Source of the DNA: Polytrichum commune
Lineage: Eukaryota > Streptophyta > Polytrichopsida > Polytrichales > Polytrichaceae
DNA length: 64,000 nucleotides
Direction of reading: 5' to 3'
Assembly: GCA_950295325.1 (NCBI GenBank)
Contig: OX485809.1
Span: 38,347,081-38,411,080 of the forward strand
The number at the start of each line of letters is the position of its first letter. The stretch's first letter is position 1. The position numbers were made by a program, and so were the translations under genes. The notes under the pieces were generated by a model. It saw only the letters and a program-made list of their open reading frames with translations, was not told the DNA's origin and did no database searches. Below are positions 10,801 to 22,330 of this stretch, piece by piece.

Positions 10801-13529
10801 ATAGAAACTCATTGAGACTACATATGAGACTACGAATGTGTTTACATTATGGTCTAGGTGCAAGAAAATTGGAGTTAAAACACCCCTTAACTTGTTGGAT
10901 CTTACATTCATGCTCAAGATTGGACCCAAGCTTGAGTGGAGACCTCTATAACCTTTTGGGAGGATGATGTCACATTAGCATCACTTTATTTTTGCATACC
11001 TTGGACCGGGACCTTAGTGAGAATTCATTGGTTCCTAAATGTGGCTCTTGACCAATGTTCACTGGAATTTGGAGTTTCTTTGAGCTTTGGACCCTAATGG
11101 AGACCCACCCGTACACACTGCTGAAGACAACCTACCTCATTGGATATGTGGTGAACAAAACTTATGAAGGCTTTGAGACACTGACACGATTGTCCTTTTT
11201 GGATGATAATAAAAAAGGCCTGCATTATCCTCATCAATTTTTATAAAACTTTGTAAGGTACAAATGAAGTTATTTATGAACATGACACAGATCGACATCA
11301 ATGTAATTTTTAATGTCTGTTGCATTCATGTCAGACCACTTAAACAACCTCAAAGTAGAGACTTGTTGCCATCATCTTAGTGCGAATTCACACTGCAAGT
11401 CTCCAAACCTGGAATTAGACTTGGACATGTAGGTTCCTAATAAGTGAATAGAGTCTGGGTGAATTCGTGCTGATAGATGCATTCTTTTAATGCGCGTGTA
11501 CAGGCCTGAGGCAATTGAGATTGACACCTGGGTTGGCCATGCCGGTAAGAATGGAATGCGGCGTGACTGGGTGATGCGTTGTTACCAGACTGGAGAATTA
11601 CTCGCACGTGCCACTAGGTAAGCTCAGTAGTATAATTAATTGGAGATTTCCAAGGTAATTAATTCCCTTGAATGATTCCTTCATCGCTAACATTCTGGAT
11701 TCCTGACAACCTGGTGCAAGTGACATAAGGGGTTATTTACCTATGTAGCTGGTATTTACCTATGTAGATGGTGGGGAATTCAGGGTTATGTATACTTGCA
11801 CTTGCCACCAAGTAAGCCATTTAGAGACTTCCAGGTTTCCCCTGAACTAGAGACCTTCCATTACCTTCTTAATTCCAAACAATCTGGTGCAGGACTTGAA
11901 ATTTTGATTTCTGTAGCTCATCTCGTCAGGAGATTGTTTCAAATTTTAGGGGTTAGGTACACTTGCATTTGCCACCAGGTCAGCTAAATAACATAATCTA
12001 GACATTCCCAGATTTTCTGAGTTTCTCCTGAACCAGATCACTTCCATTGCCTTCTTAATTCCAGACAACCTAGTGCAAGTGAGATTTTTGGCTTGTGTAG
12101 TTCATCTCGTGTGGAAACGTTTTCCAAGTATCTGTCTCATCTAAATGTGCTGATTTGTTGGGATTTATGCAGCACTTGGTGCATGATGAATGCCAGCACT
12201 CGACGTCTGTCCAAAATCCCTGACATGGTTCGAGCCGAAATTGAACCTTGCTTCATGGATGACCGCTTTGCGTTCCAAGGAGATGAAGCCTCTGTGAGCA
12301 GGATCCCCAAACTCAACGATGACACAGCTGATTTCTGCACCTCCCAGCTTAAGGTATATAAAATATCATATATTTAAAGTATCCCCCACAAGTGACTTCT
12401 AGAGCTAGGCTGAAGAATTAATTTTCTTGTTAGAACAATGGCCGAGACATAACTTGATGTAATTAACGTGAGCATCTTTGAGGTGTATATGACAGGCCCC
12501 GTTCATCTGTTGTGATTTACTTGTTTGCAGTCCCAAAGAGGAGATTTGGACATGAATCAGCATGTGAACAACTTGAAGTACATCAGCTGGCTTTTCGAGG
12601 TATCAAAATATTACAATCCACTCATCTGTACTATTGTCCTCAACTATGCAAGTTGTTGCGATACCCACATAAAAGCATCACATGGTGTAAAATAAATGTA
12701 GGAACAAAGGGGTCCTTTATTTGTTCATCTCAATTTACAAAAGATTCTCAATGCAACACGACCCAACCCAGCCCAAAACACGAGAGGATGGAGTAGAGTC
12801 CTATATAGTAGATGTGCCTAATTCGATGTTCGATCTTAAACAAACACCTGTATTTGAGTGGTGTATGGTTGAGTGTGGATCTAAGAACGGACATCAAAAA
12901 GAGTTGTGTTGAAAAAAGATCGGACTACCGGCTCAAATGTTGTCAACCATTGTGGACACTATAATCAACATAATTGGGAGAATCTGTAATATGATCATTC
13001 AATAATTCCAAGGATCTTAACTTTTGAAGATTATGAGGCAAGTAGATGTGGGCACAACTTGAACTTGCTCATCATCTCCCACTAGTTGCGTGTTTCATGC
13101 CCTATGAGAAGTGGGTGTAGAGAGAAAATTGTCCATTTAAGACCTGCTCACCTTATGTAATGTGGATATAAACTAATAGATAGTGTATGTACTGACTTGT
13201 GCTCGGATATATAAATTTAATGGTTGCAGAGTATTCCACTAGAGCACCTTGAGACCCATAGGCTCACAAGCATAACCCTTGAGTACCGACGAGAATGCCA
13301 GGAAAGTGACATAGTTGAGTCTCTCACCAAAACGATGGCCATTGGAGACAAAGCAAATCCCGCACATGTTGTGAATGGAATTGGAAATGGAAGAGGTCCT
13401 CGATCCAACATTAATGGTGGTTGTGAACTCGCCCATCTTCTTCGCATACAAGACTCTCGTCAAGATGAAATCCTTCGTGGGAGGACAACATGGCTACCAA
13501 AAGCCAACCATACAAATTCCCAAATGTGA
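7818..13529 (+). CDS. FATB: Acyl-ACP thioesterase, FATB type (six exons)
   Basis: FATB hydrolyses acyl-ACP in the plastid stroma, releasing mainly saturated (16:0/18:0) fatty acids for export. Exons: 7818-8459, 9879-10012, 11504-11617, 12173-12353, 12531-12599, 13230-13529. All introns are GT-AG and the phases join without a break, giving 479 residues. The ATG at 7818 has a strong context (gaccATGg). Upstream in-frame codons back to 7728 contain no ATG. The hot-dog fold motifs are clear: 'FVIRSYEVGADKT' in exon 1, 'LLGIAGEGFGAT' in exon 2, 'DTWVGHAGKNGMRRDW' in exon 3. Exon 5 holds the D-x-N-x-H motif (D364, N366, H368), and E402-C403 follow in exon 6 with the 34-residue H-to-E spacing known for FATB. 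The C-terminal 'RTTWLPK' matches the usual WRPK box. Oddity: the N-terminal ~160 residues are Ser-rich and long. The hydrophobic anchor normally just before the catalytic core is replaced by a charged stretch (around 'RRVMIPLHKLRQGG'). FATA is less likely, because of the FATB-like exon layout and 'IRSYEVGAD'. Confidence 0.93.
9115..9680. repeat. Three-unit tandem repeat (~192 bp) in FATB intron 1
   Basis: Words such as 'catgggtgggatc', 'gagtttgttg(g/t)aaaggatgg', 'ggattccatgaaggt' and 'gtgtaacagatt' recur in the same order about every 192 bp, with the units starting near 9118, 9310 and 9502. The units are clearly diverged. No coding content. Confidence 0.8.
11595..12115. repeat. Triplicated exon 3 donor region in FATB intron 3
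   Basis: The end of exon 3 plus its donor ('cgtgccactaggtaagct') recurs as 'cttgccaccaagtaagcc' near 11805 and 'tttgccaccaggtcagct' near 11965. Each copy is followed by the same intronic text, including 'ccttcttaattcca(a/g)acaa' and 'ctggtgcag'. Units are about 160-190 bp. The copies are diverged duplicates that keep donor-like sequence, so they are possible cryptic 5' splice sites. Confidence 0.75.
12838..13010. repeat. Dispersed repeat copy B in FATB intron 5
   Basis: Aligns with 1-175 of this window in the same orientation. It includes 'tatttgagtgg' and 'caacataat(t/c)(g/a)ggg'. The family is unidentified, and it must be tolerated as intronic sequence. Confidence 0.6.
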
Positions 13530-15270
13530 TTCTTATATGTTGGAGCTGGCCATTATATTTGGATATGTATATCTTGAAGTGTAGAGATATTAGAGTCTAA
13601 TCTAGAGAGGAAACATGATCTTAAGTATATTGAGTTCACATGGGGAAGAGGCCAATAGAACACTGCATGTGTGGTGCAACATTGGACAAATTACATAGAT
13701 TAGTTTCAATTGTGTCTGATCCTATGTACATATCATTATTGTTGCAGTTGAAACAAAACTTTACTGAAAACTTTGGTCTTAATTTGGTGAGATTCATTGA
13801 CATGTAGTAAGAACTTGGAGATCCGTTTGAGGATCAAGAAACATATATTGAAAGGAAGCATGGAACCTCTTGATATATGTCCATGGGAGGTTATTCTTTA
13901 GCATTTTTGTTATTTATCTTTGCATTCAAGTAATAATTCCACTCTAGGTTCTTAAGAATCTATTGTTTTTGAAGTCAATAGGCTTATAGATTAGCAAATT
14001 TAGAAAGGTATTGAAGATTGTGTGCTTTGTATATAGAGTAGAGTATGATATTTTGAGGTACATTTACCTTTTTAAAGTTCCATTCTCACCAAAATGAACA
14101 AGAATATGAGCTAAAAAATGGCAATAAATTAATGATTTATTAAACATGTTTCTTATACAATTTTTCGTAAGTAAATTTCCCAGGCATTGGTTATTACAAC
14201 AGTTATGGTGGATGGAAATATAATAGATGCATACAAGAATTCACAAGCTTATATTAATTGCACAATGAACCTTCATGTCAATTGTCATAGGAGGCAAAAA
14301 CAAGAACATTCTCATGAGTCATGTTTGTCCCTCAATGGATTTCACCAATGGACATATTAGGAAACTTGAACAATTCCCACACAAAACCTTCATGGCAAAA
14401 GTATGTAAATGGAATCTCCTTGAAGGGACACCAACTAAAGTCCATGGGAGGCTTCACATGGATATTGTGGTGGGAATCATATGTTGTAGTTTAGACAACA
14501 AGACTTAGGGTCTAGCTGCACTTGGTGTCCCATGCTGGAACCCGTTTGGTGCATGTTGAGATAGGGAGTGTTATTCCAGGGTTTTAGTGGGTTTGGCACG
14601 GTTGATGATGCCAAGGCAAAGACCTCACATGCCGCAACCATATGAGAGGCACAACGGTTTTCACCCACTACGGCCATTCATGTTCCATGCATTGTAGGCT
14701 TTTCTTCTGATGTTGCCTCACCTTTCCACAAGTATGTGGAGTAGTGGGCGTTGTGAGTGCCAAAATGGGATGAGGTTGTTGAGAGTTAGTAGGGTTACAT
14801 GCTAGCATGTTGATTCTAGATGTGGTTGCAAGTAATGAAGGCAATGAATGGATGAGGAGCTATGGGACCTCCAATTCACCTAAATATCTCTACTAATTCC
14901 TTTTTTTAGTGGTTTTTTAAATAAAAATAAAAATTTAAGTTGTGAAATGGCATGGGTGGAGTGGTTTGCTAATGTGGATTATTTTGATTGGCCACATGGG
15001 AATTATTTTGTCACATTGTTGATCGACTAGGGGGTGGAATCTTCATTCCATACACAAATTAAGGTGAGTGTTAGAAGGGGTTTTATTTGAGGCATTAGCA
15101 TAAATATATACATAGGGTACATGTATTTATTATTTATTTAATGTGTACATTTCAAAAAGGATTTTAGAACTATGAAGTAAAGGTAGATGTATGGGTCCTA
15201 AGGTTTTGAGACAACATTGACAATAAATATACTAAAGTTTCATTCAATTTACATTTGCACCCATTATTGT
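13530..15270. other. Intergenic after FATB
   Basis: Contains the FATB 3' untranslated region and downstream DNA. No gene-like ORF exceeds about 80 codons and no recognisable motif is present. Confidence 0.4.
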
Positions 15271-15274
15271 CAGA

Positions 15275-15490
15275 TGGTAATACTCTTCAATGACTAACAT
15301 GTCCTAGGGGGATGGACTCTTCATTGGAAACCTAAATGACATGCATGGGTGACTATGAAATAAAACTCCTTATATATGAGAAATTTTATAGAGATAAGCA
15401 CATGTACACAGGTTTCAATGACATGATGTATTTATACAAGCTTTCGTATTGAACACAATAAATGCCTCCACTGCATACAAAAAATATAAA
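15275..15490. repeat. Dispersed repeat, partner at about 51560-51770
   Basis: 'ggggatggactcttcatt' with the following 'cctaaatga' and 'actatgaaat(a/t)aaac' and 'gagaa(a/g)tttatagaga' reappears in the same order at 51580 ('ggggtggactctttatt'). The copies are about 75-80% alike by eye. A shorter related phrase is at 15028 ('ggggtggaatcttcatt'). Confidence 0.65.
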
Positions 15491-15959
15491 TCATGAATTG
15501 ATTAGGCATTTCTTACATATACAATTAACTGTCAGTTTGTAATTAGAAAGTCGTTAAATATTTCCATGATCCATAGGACATTGTAACTTATAAAACACTA
15601 TATTTGGTAATTGGAGACATTTTGATGATTTTGAGATTATTTAAGGATGTATTTTTCAAATTTGGACCAGTAATGACAACCTAAAAATCCCATATGTATA
15701 ATTTTGGATACAATTATCAGACATAAAGGCATCAAAGTGACCAAAAATGTGAAGCTTACATGAAAATATTTGCGTATGAAATGAGAAATCATTATCAATG
15801 GAAGGGAAGATGCGGAGAATGATTGAAAATTGAATGAATTCAATGGGATTGAAATACAAATATAATGGAATTACCATCAATGTCTTGAAGAACTTGAAAT
15901 TAAATAGAAAGTAAGCACTAATATGTTCTACCCCTAAATGCATTTAGGGAGTCCGTATA

Positions 15960-16579
15960 CATTTCTAGCCCCACTAGTCCGTCCCACTATTTTTTTTTCG
16001 CGGCCGTGTCCTTGCTTTTGGCAGAGTCCATGGCTCTGAAAATCTCCGGCCCGCGGCTGTAACCATTTTTGTTGACAGGCCCGGAATATGTGTTGTTCTT
16101 CCATATATCCGGATGCGCTCCCAAATTGTATGAAATGGTATTGTGAATGAAATACGAGTGCGTTTGCAAGAGGGAATGTCTTGCGCTTCACCGAAGGGCC
16201 AAACAACGATCGGACTCGGAAGATGCAGCCTTGAGGGCGTGCCTATCCAAGGAAGACGTCGAGGAGGGCCGGCCACCAATCGAGCGGGGAGCCACATGCG
16301 AAAGAATGCCATATTACTTGGAGTAAACAAGAGTAGGAATGGAGTGGGGAAACAAGGATGGCGGTTTGGGATGGGTGCTCGTAAAGTTCCCGGCACGCAC
16401 ATGCAAGACAAGGAAAACAATGGCGGGAAAGGGGTTTAGGGTTTGAGAAGGGCACCTTGGCTTTGGGGACGTCCATGCCGGGGACAATGGGCACAAGGGG
16501 GGCGTCGATGGGAGCATCCGGAGCCAATCGAACTATGGGACTGTTGAATAACGGGGGGAATCAAGGCACGGAGGGCCAA
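15960..16579 (-). pseudogene. Unrecognised GC-rich coding-like fragment
   Basis: Read on the minus strand, this stretch has a higher GC content than its flanks and gives coherent peptide in shifting frames, for example 'HSYFIHNTISYNLGAHPD' followed by 'NKNGYSRGPEIFRAMDSAK'. It ends abruptly at the LTR start at 16580. I do not recognise the family. The frames do not join into one ORF, so this is either a multi-exon gene end or a decayed fragment. The LTR insertion may have cut it. Confidence 0.3.
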
Positions 16580-18210
16580 TGTGAGGCCAAACCCACCACC
16601 CTTAAGCGTCCTAGTCCGGGTGATGGTCTTGAGAATCACATGTAGTGTATGTAGCGTGAAAATTAATTTCTTCACATCCTTAAGCATTCATGTCATTGTG
16701 AATCACTTTGTTTATTAGAAGTAGCCTCTTGGCTCGTGGTCGCGTTGGATTTGTTTAGGGTCCAACCGGCGGCCTTGGCAACACAAGTTCTCAAGGATAT
16801 TCCCCTTTGGCTTTTGATCACCCTTTCCTTCACATTGCCCTTGCTAGAGTATTCACCTTTATCCATTTTTTATAAGTGATCGAGTTTTACCAAAGAGGAC
16901 GTAAGTGTTGAAAAACACTCCCTCAATGGTTAATCACAATTACAATTGCCCTTGAGGCCACACGTGATTCTAAATAAACTAATGCCTTAACTACTTGGAT
17001 TGCACTACCAAGTCTAAACACCTAATGTAATGTTCTCTAGAAATACTAATGTAGGGTTAATTAGAACCAGCCTTGACTAGCTTCTCATGGGCAGCTCCAG
17101 GGCTTAGCCTTACCCGAACCACCACAGTCCGCAGCCAGGGCTTAGCCTTACCCGAACTCCACAGTCCAGCAACCAAGGCTTAGCCTTACCCGAGCTCCAT
17201 AGTCCAGCAGCTAGGGCTTAGCCTTCCGAAATCCACAGTCCAGCAGCCAAGGCTTAGCCTTACCCGAACTCCACAGTCCAGCAGCCAGGCTTAGCCTTAC
17301 TCGAGCTCCACAGTCCAGCAGCCAAGGCTTAGCCTTACGAAATCCACAGTCCAGCAGCCAAGGCTTAGCCTTACCCGAACTCCACAGTCCAACAGCCAGG
17401 CTTAGCCTTATCTGAGCTCCACAGTCCAGCAGCTAAGGCTTAGCCTTCCGAAATCCACAGTCCAGCAGCCAGGCTTAGCCTTACCCGAACTCCACAGTCC
17501 AGCAGCCAGGCTTAGCCTTGCCCAAACTCCACAGTCCAGCAGCCAGGCTTAGCCTCAACCCAGACTCAATCAAGCCGAACTAAATTCACCATAATCAACT
17601 AATCAACTAATCACCTAATCACCTAATTGCTCAAAGGCCCACATGCGAGCCTTTTAGCTTCACACTTAAATGTAATCCCCTCAAGATGCTTAATCGGGCA
17701 ATTGCTAATTCTTTTAATATTCGGCTAATAGGCTAACTAATTACCTAACATCATCAACTAATCCACACACGTGGCCCAAAGCTCTAAGAGCTCACCTCTC
17801 TTGAGAGGACTTAAGAGAGAGAGCTTAACTAATTAACTCCACTAAAACTAATAACCTACACACGTGGCTCAAGCTCTTAAGAGCTTGCTCCCTTGAGAGC
17901 GCTTGATGGAGAGAGAGAAAAATGAGAGAGAAAACACCTTAAGTAGCAAAGAGGGAGAGAGAGGGAGAGGGAGAGAAAGGTGAGGATAGGGTGAGAGGAT
18001 TAGTACCTCCAATCACAATCCCTTAACCTTCACCTTCAAAGTAGGGACTAATCCCCTTCCACCAAGCTTCCTTCTTCCTAAACTACCAAGGTGGATCCAA
18101 AAGTGGGCATTTAACCCGCGGAGCTCACCTTGCTTCACCTTACCCCCTACTCACATTATCAAGGCATATTCTTATTGAATTCATCCTTGAAATAATCACA
18201 CAACACATTA
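16580..18210 (-). mobile_element. LTR of a Ty3/gypsy family, minus orientation (partial)
   Basis: It begins TGTGAGGCCAAA, the same terminus as the solo LTR at 38741, and stays alignable with it in the same direction. Shared parts are the 'cttaagcgtcctagtccggg' box near 16600, 'gtggtcgcgttgg' near 16740, a tandem-repeat block, a paired 'ctcaagctctta(a/g)gagcttgc' box, GA-rich runs, and 'ggcatttaacccgcggagct' near 18110. Similarity stops near 18210, before the expected GGGCTCACA end. The copy is therefore truncated or overwritten by the next element, and no target duplication could be matched. Confidence 0.75.
17085..17560. repeat. ~36-bp tandem array inside LTR
   Basis: About a dozen units of the form 'aggcttagccttacccgaa' plus 'ctccacagtccagcagcc'. 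Units are contiguous with no spacers, and some have small deletions. The equivalent position in the solo LTR at 39430-39690 carries a different repeat unit. Confidence 0.85.
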
Positions 18211-20939
18211 TGAACCCTTTGAGTGGTCCACCACTCCGCGGGATCACATTTAGTTAGAATGTTAGAATTAATAGGGAATTTAGGAAAAATTAGTTCATTT
18301 AGCATTTAGCCTAGAAGAAGGAGGGTCAAAATGAAACTAAGTAGTGCTAGAAGATAGCAAAGTAGAAAAAATAGGCTAGCTAGTAAAAACAACTAGCTAA
18401 GCAAATATTAGTACATGCTAGCTATTAAGCAAATGTTAATAGATGCTAGCTAAGCAAGTGTTAGTTTATTAGTTAGTGTGAGGCACACAAGACTATTGGA
18501 GGTGTTTTGCGTAAGAAGACAAAATCAGCTTGAAGACTTTTGAAGACAAAAAAGAAAGAGAGCAAGAGGGCTACTTGCTCACTTGCCCTCTTACCAACTC
18601 GATGGCGGAAAAATTAGAAAGATTTTTAAGTTTCCCGTCGGAGCCACCTCGGCGAGAGGGTGGCAACCTCAACCGGGAAAACCCCCGAGCCAAAATTTCG
18701 GGAAAGGGTTTGAAAAATGGATCCGGTGGAGGAGGGGTCCAACCCTTTTGTGAGAGGGTTTAAAAACCCCTCCTTCCACCTTGTAGCTCTCTCTCTTTCT
18801 CTAGTTTTTGGGCGAAGCCCTGCATCAATGTAGTTAGGAAAAAATCCTTCAGCATGCATTCTCAATGGCCTAAAAGAAAGGCTTGAGAACCTCTTCTACT
18901 CTCTCTCCTAGTTAGAATGTGTGTTTATTAACACACCAACAAAATTATTCCTTCTTTTGTAGAGGTAGGTTGGATGGTAGAATTTTGAGTGGAGGCATTG
19001 TAGACCTCATCTGCCAATGCCCTGAAAGCTTAGTTCAAAAGCTAGAACAAGATACTTATCATTTTTTTCTTAGAGAGATTTCATATAGCTATCCATAGCC
19101 ATTTCCCATTTGTGATTTGGTTAAGATGACAATTAGTTATGGATTTCCAAAGATGGAGTAGAAAACTGGGTGGTCTTGTGGGTAGCGGCTGCTGGATCAG
19201 ACCTGCGAGCCCAATAGGAATTTTAATTCTAAGAAGTTATATTTTTCCCAAGTAGAACTTTTGTGTAGCTTTCCAAAATGGCTTAGAACATTTGATTTGA
19301 GCATGATTTGAATTAGATATGAATTGTGGAAGATGGGACACATAGTTTGAGAACTTTTGGTTGACTGCTGCATTACAGAGGATCTGCTGGGTTCACTTTG
19401 GCTTACCTTTCTAATCACATATTTTTATCAAATACATCTTTTTAATATCTCTCCAGGGTCATATAGAACGTTTGATTTGAGTAAGATTTGAATTAGATAT
19501 GAATTGTTGAAGGCGAGATACATAGTTTAAGCCTTCTTGATTGACTGTTGTGTTACAAGGAGTCTGCTGAATTTCTATTAGCTTAACCTGCTGATGTCAT
19601 AATTTTCCTAGTTAGAACTTGTTCATAGATTTCCAATGGTATAAGGAAAGCCTAGATCCAACTAGTAAGGAATGTGCTATGAATTTTTGAAGTTAGAAGG
19701 TAGATAGGTGGGTTGGAAGGGTTGGTTGATTCGACCTCACACTTCCAACCCTCATAACTTTTGCAATTCTTATCCGATTAAAGTGATTTTTAGATCATTG
19801 GAAAGATAATTAGGTGCACTAAGTATAAATATTATGCTTAGGATTAAATTACGGTGCAGAATAAATACTTTATATTTTAATTGTTAACTAAGGTACGCTT
19901 ACTACCAAACTAGTTACAAAGAAGGAGGCAAGGTCGACGCTCAGGAAGTGGAGCAAGGAAGGAGGTAGCGGCTCGGCCTCCATCGAGCCCAAATCAACCG
20001 AGGAGAATTGAGGTAAATTTACTAACGCTAGCCTTCCATTTAGGGTTGGAGGGAGCGCGGCTAAGGTACGCATTTCTAAACCCATTCACCTATCTCGTAA
20101 GGTCAAGTGGCTTGACCACTTGACCGCCAAGGGAATACCCAACTCCATTGTTTTCGGGGCCCTTGGTATGTTTTGTGGTAGTAGCTTCATTTATTAGCAA
20201 ATTTCGTGTGTGGTAAGTCGGATTAATCACCGACATAACCACTCTTAATGTTGTTGGTGGAAAGGTGGGATTAATGACCCGCGAATCCACTATTATGTTG
20301 TTGGCCCCATAGATTGGGAGTAATGGCCCCAATTTATGAAGATTGCGCAACAGGTTGAACCTACAGGTCGCCCATCACCCTGGTCCCATTGAGTTGCATT
20401 TCGTGGCTTATCCAGTGTAAACACATTTAACAATCAAAATATACAAAATAAATCGTGAACCCTTGTTGGCAAGAGACCCGAATCGGAAACTTAACTCGGT
20501 AGAGTGATACCACCCTTCAAACCATTGATGTTCGAATGGGTTTGAGATGTCACTCAACCTTCAAAGGACCTGCACGAGGCCTTAGAAGGTTCCGAGGTAA
20601 GGGGTGCACCAACCAGGTAAGGGGTGATGCCTAATATGTTAATGTAGTGAGTTAGGACGTGCAAACAAAAGTAAGTAATTAAGAAGGAATGTGTGTGAAG
20701 GGTGGAACTTAGGCCAAGTTCCCCCGCTTAGAAAACTAAATAGAACTAAGTAAAGAAATAGGAAGAATTAAATGGTCCATCAAATTGTCGTTATTCCGTT
20801 CATTGAGCTAGGGTGGTATGAGTCACACCCGGTTGGTGTGTATCAGAACCATCCTAATTCACAAATTAGGATTGCCTTGGGTTCAAGGCTAGTGTGTCTG
20901 CGCGTAGAATAAGTTGTAGGTTAAGGTTAGAACTAGATA
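18211..20939. mobile_element. Retroelement-derived DNA, probably part of the 5' LTR or leader region
   Basis: No gene is recognised. The block lies between minus-oriented LTR sequence and plus-oriented LTR sequence. It contains a promoter-like 'gggtttaaaaaccc' near 18759, a degenerate tandem repeat (19080-19740) and a perfect 10-bp stem hairpin at 20101-20125. Phrases such as 'gagggagcgcggctaagg' near 20050 recur at 21606 in the leader downstream, which ties this block to the same element. I could not find the LTR start, so its exact status is open. Confidence 0.4.
19080..19740. repeat. Degenerate ~170-180-bp tandem repeat (about 4 units)
   Basis: Units share 'tttgatttgag' followed by 'atttgaattagatatgaatt' and then 'gttgactg(c/t)tg'. 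They begin near 19080, 19255, 19440 and 19610, and the outer units are more diverged. Confidence 0.65.
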
Positions 20940-21405
20940 TGAAATTGGTTAGTGGAGTTTAGAGCCACACTAGTAAAAAACTAAGGCCCAACCTCCGGAG
21001 GTACTACGACACATATTTAATCTCTCTTAAAAATCTAACTACTCACGTTATACACCTATCATCCGGGTTCGGCTTGGGCACCTGCAAGTGTAGGCTACCT
21101 TCACCGAAGGGCTTGTGTGATACTTTTAGGCTCCCTCGAGAGGGGGTGGCCCAAAAGTACCACACTGTGAAATTAGGGATGAGCTTGTGTGGGATTTTGA
21201 TAAGGTGTGTTAAGAGAACAATAATCGAGAAAAGCGTTTGTCAACGCTTGTACTCATGACATGGAATTAATTGGTGTGACAACATGAAGGTGTGATGTAA
21301 TGAGGATGAATGATTTTAAAAAGATTAAACTAGGACGAGTATGAATGTGAGCCCCACGCCCTCATCCGGACTACGATGCATAAGGGTGGGTGGTTTGGCC
21401 TCACA
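20940..21405 (+). mobile_element. 3' part of a plus-oriented gypsy LTR (5' LTR of the element)
   Basis: The last ~220 bp match the end of the LTR at 31640-32539: 'aaaagcgtttgtcaacgctt', 'gtactcatg(a/t)catgga', 'cataagggtgggtgg' and the terminus TTTGGCCTCACA. The match is about 70% by eye, so the two LTRs are old or from different subfamilies. The start of this LTR is not identified; homology fades upstream of about 21150. Confidence 0.65.
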
Positions 21406-22330
21406 TAAATGGTACGTCCGCCGGGAGTGAAGCGGGATTAGGAGTCAAGACTTAGAGGCGACATCTTGGGAGAAAGGGGGGAACGATTGGCTCATGGTAA
21501 GTGTCTTACTTAGAGTCTTTGATTTTTGTCATTGATTAAGTTTGGTTTTTTTTTTTATTTCCTTGGGATGAATTGCATACTTCCTTTATGCATTTTATTT
21601 TGAGGAGGGAGCGCGGCTAAGGTATGTCCTCAACCTTTTTGGGGATTTGCTAAAAACATAAAAAGAACCTTATGATCGTTAGTTCACTAAAATCTTAGAG
21701 GGATAATTAATCTTAGGAAGATTAGACTTCGACACTCACCTTGGGGTGAGTTTCCAAGTCTTGGAGATTTGACATTTGATGCTCTAGATTAGATTGTTAG
21801 ATTAAAAAATTTGTTGTTATTGTCACATTGAGTCACGGTCGAGAGGGGTGCTAACTTGCAGAGGAGGACGAATTGCTTAAGGTATGGCATTCTTCCAAGT
21901 AAAATTATTAAATTAATTAAAGAATGATTTTTGTAACTGTTATTGTCGTTATCCATTGGAGAGGGTAATTCCCTAGTTGTGTTATTATGCGACGATAAGA
22001 GGGTGATGCCTCGGTCCTCTGCATAATGCATGACGAAGGTCAGCCCCTTACAATTGGTATTGTGATAAGTGTCAGTTGGAGGAAAGGTTTTAGAGGTGAT
22101 GCTCTAGCCCAACCAAAAATTGACATGAACATGCATATTCCATGTTTGGGATTTTTCATTTAAATGGGCTTGCAGGTTCTCTTCTTTACCTCCTCAATTC
22201 TTAAGTCACACCAAGAGAAGTGATAACATTAAAGAGTGAAGGTAGTGAGGAGTATGTTTGGTCAAGTGAGGGTTGATCGATTCTTTGGGGAATGTAAGGT
22301 AAGATTCGATCCCAAAAACCAATCTTGACA
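21406..22330 (+). mobile_element. Gypsy leader with candidate primer-binding site
   Basis: Four bases after the LTR end comes TGGTACGTCCGCCGGGAG (21410-21427). It starts with the TGG that a primer-binding site needs to pair with a tRNA CCA end. I cannot name the tRNA. The rest is untranslated leader with short repeated phrases ('ggctaaggtatg' near 21614, 'gcttaaggtatgg' near 21873). Confidence 0.4.

Noticed and set aside
15974-16527. Minus-strand ORFs of about 148 and 94 codons as intact genes
   Set aside because: Overlapping frames share the same DNA and none alone gives a coherent protein. Kept only as a coding-like fragment.
17085-17560. CRISPR-like array
   Set aside because: Units are contiguous without unique spacers, within an LTR of a plant genome.
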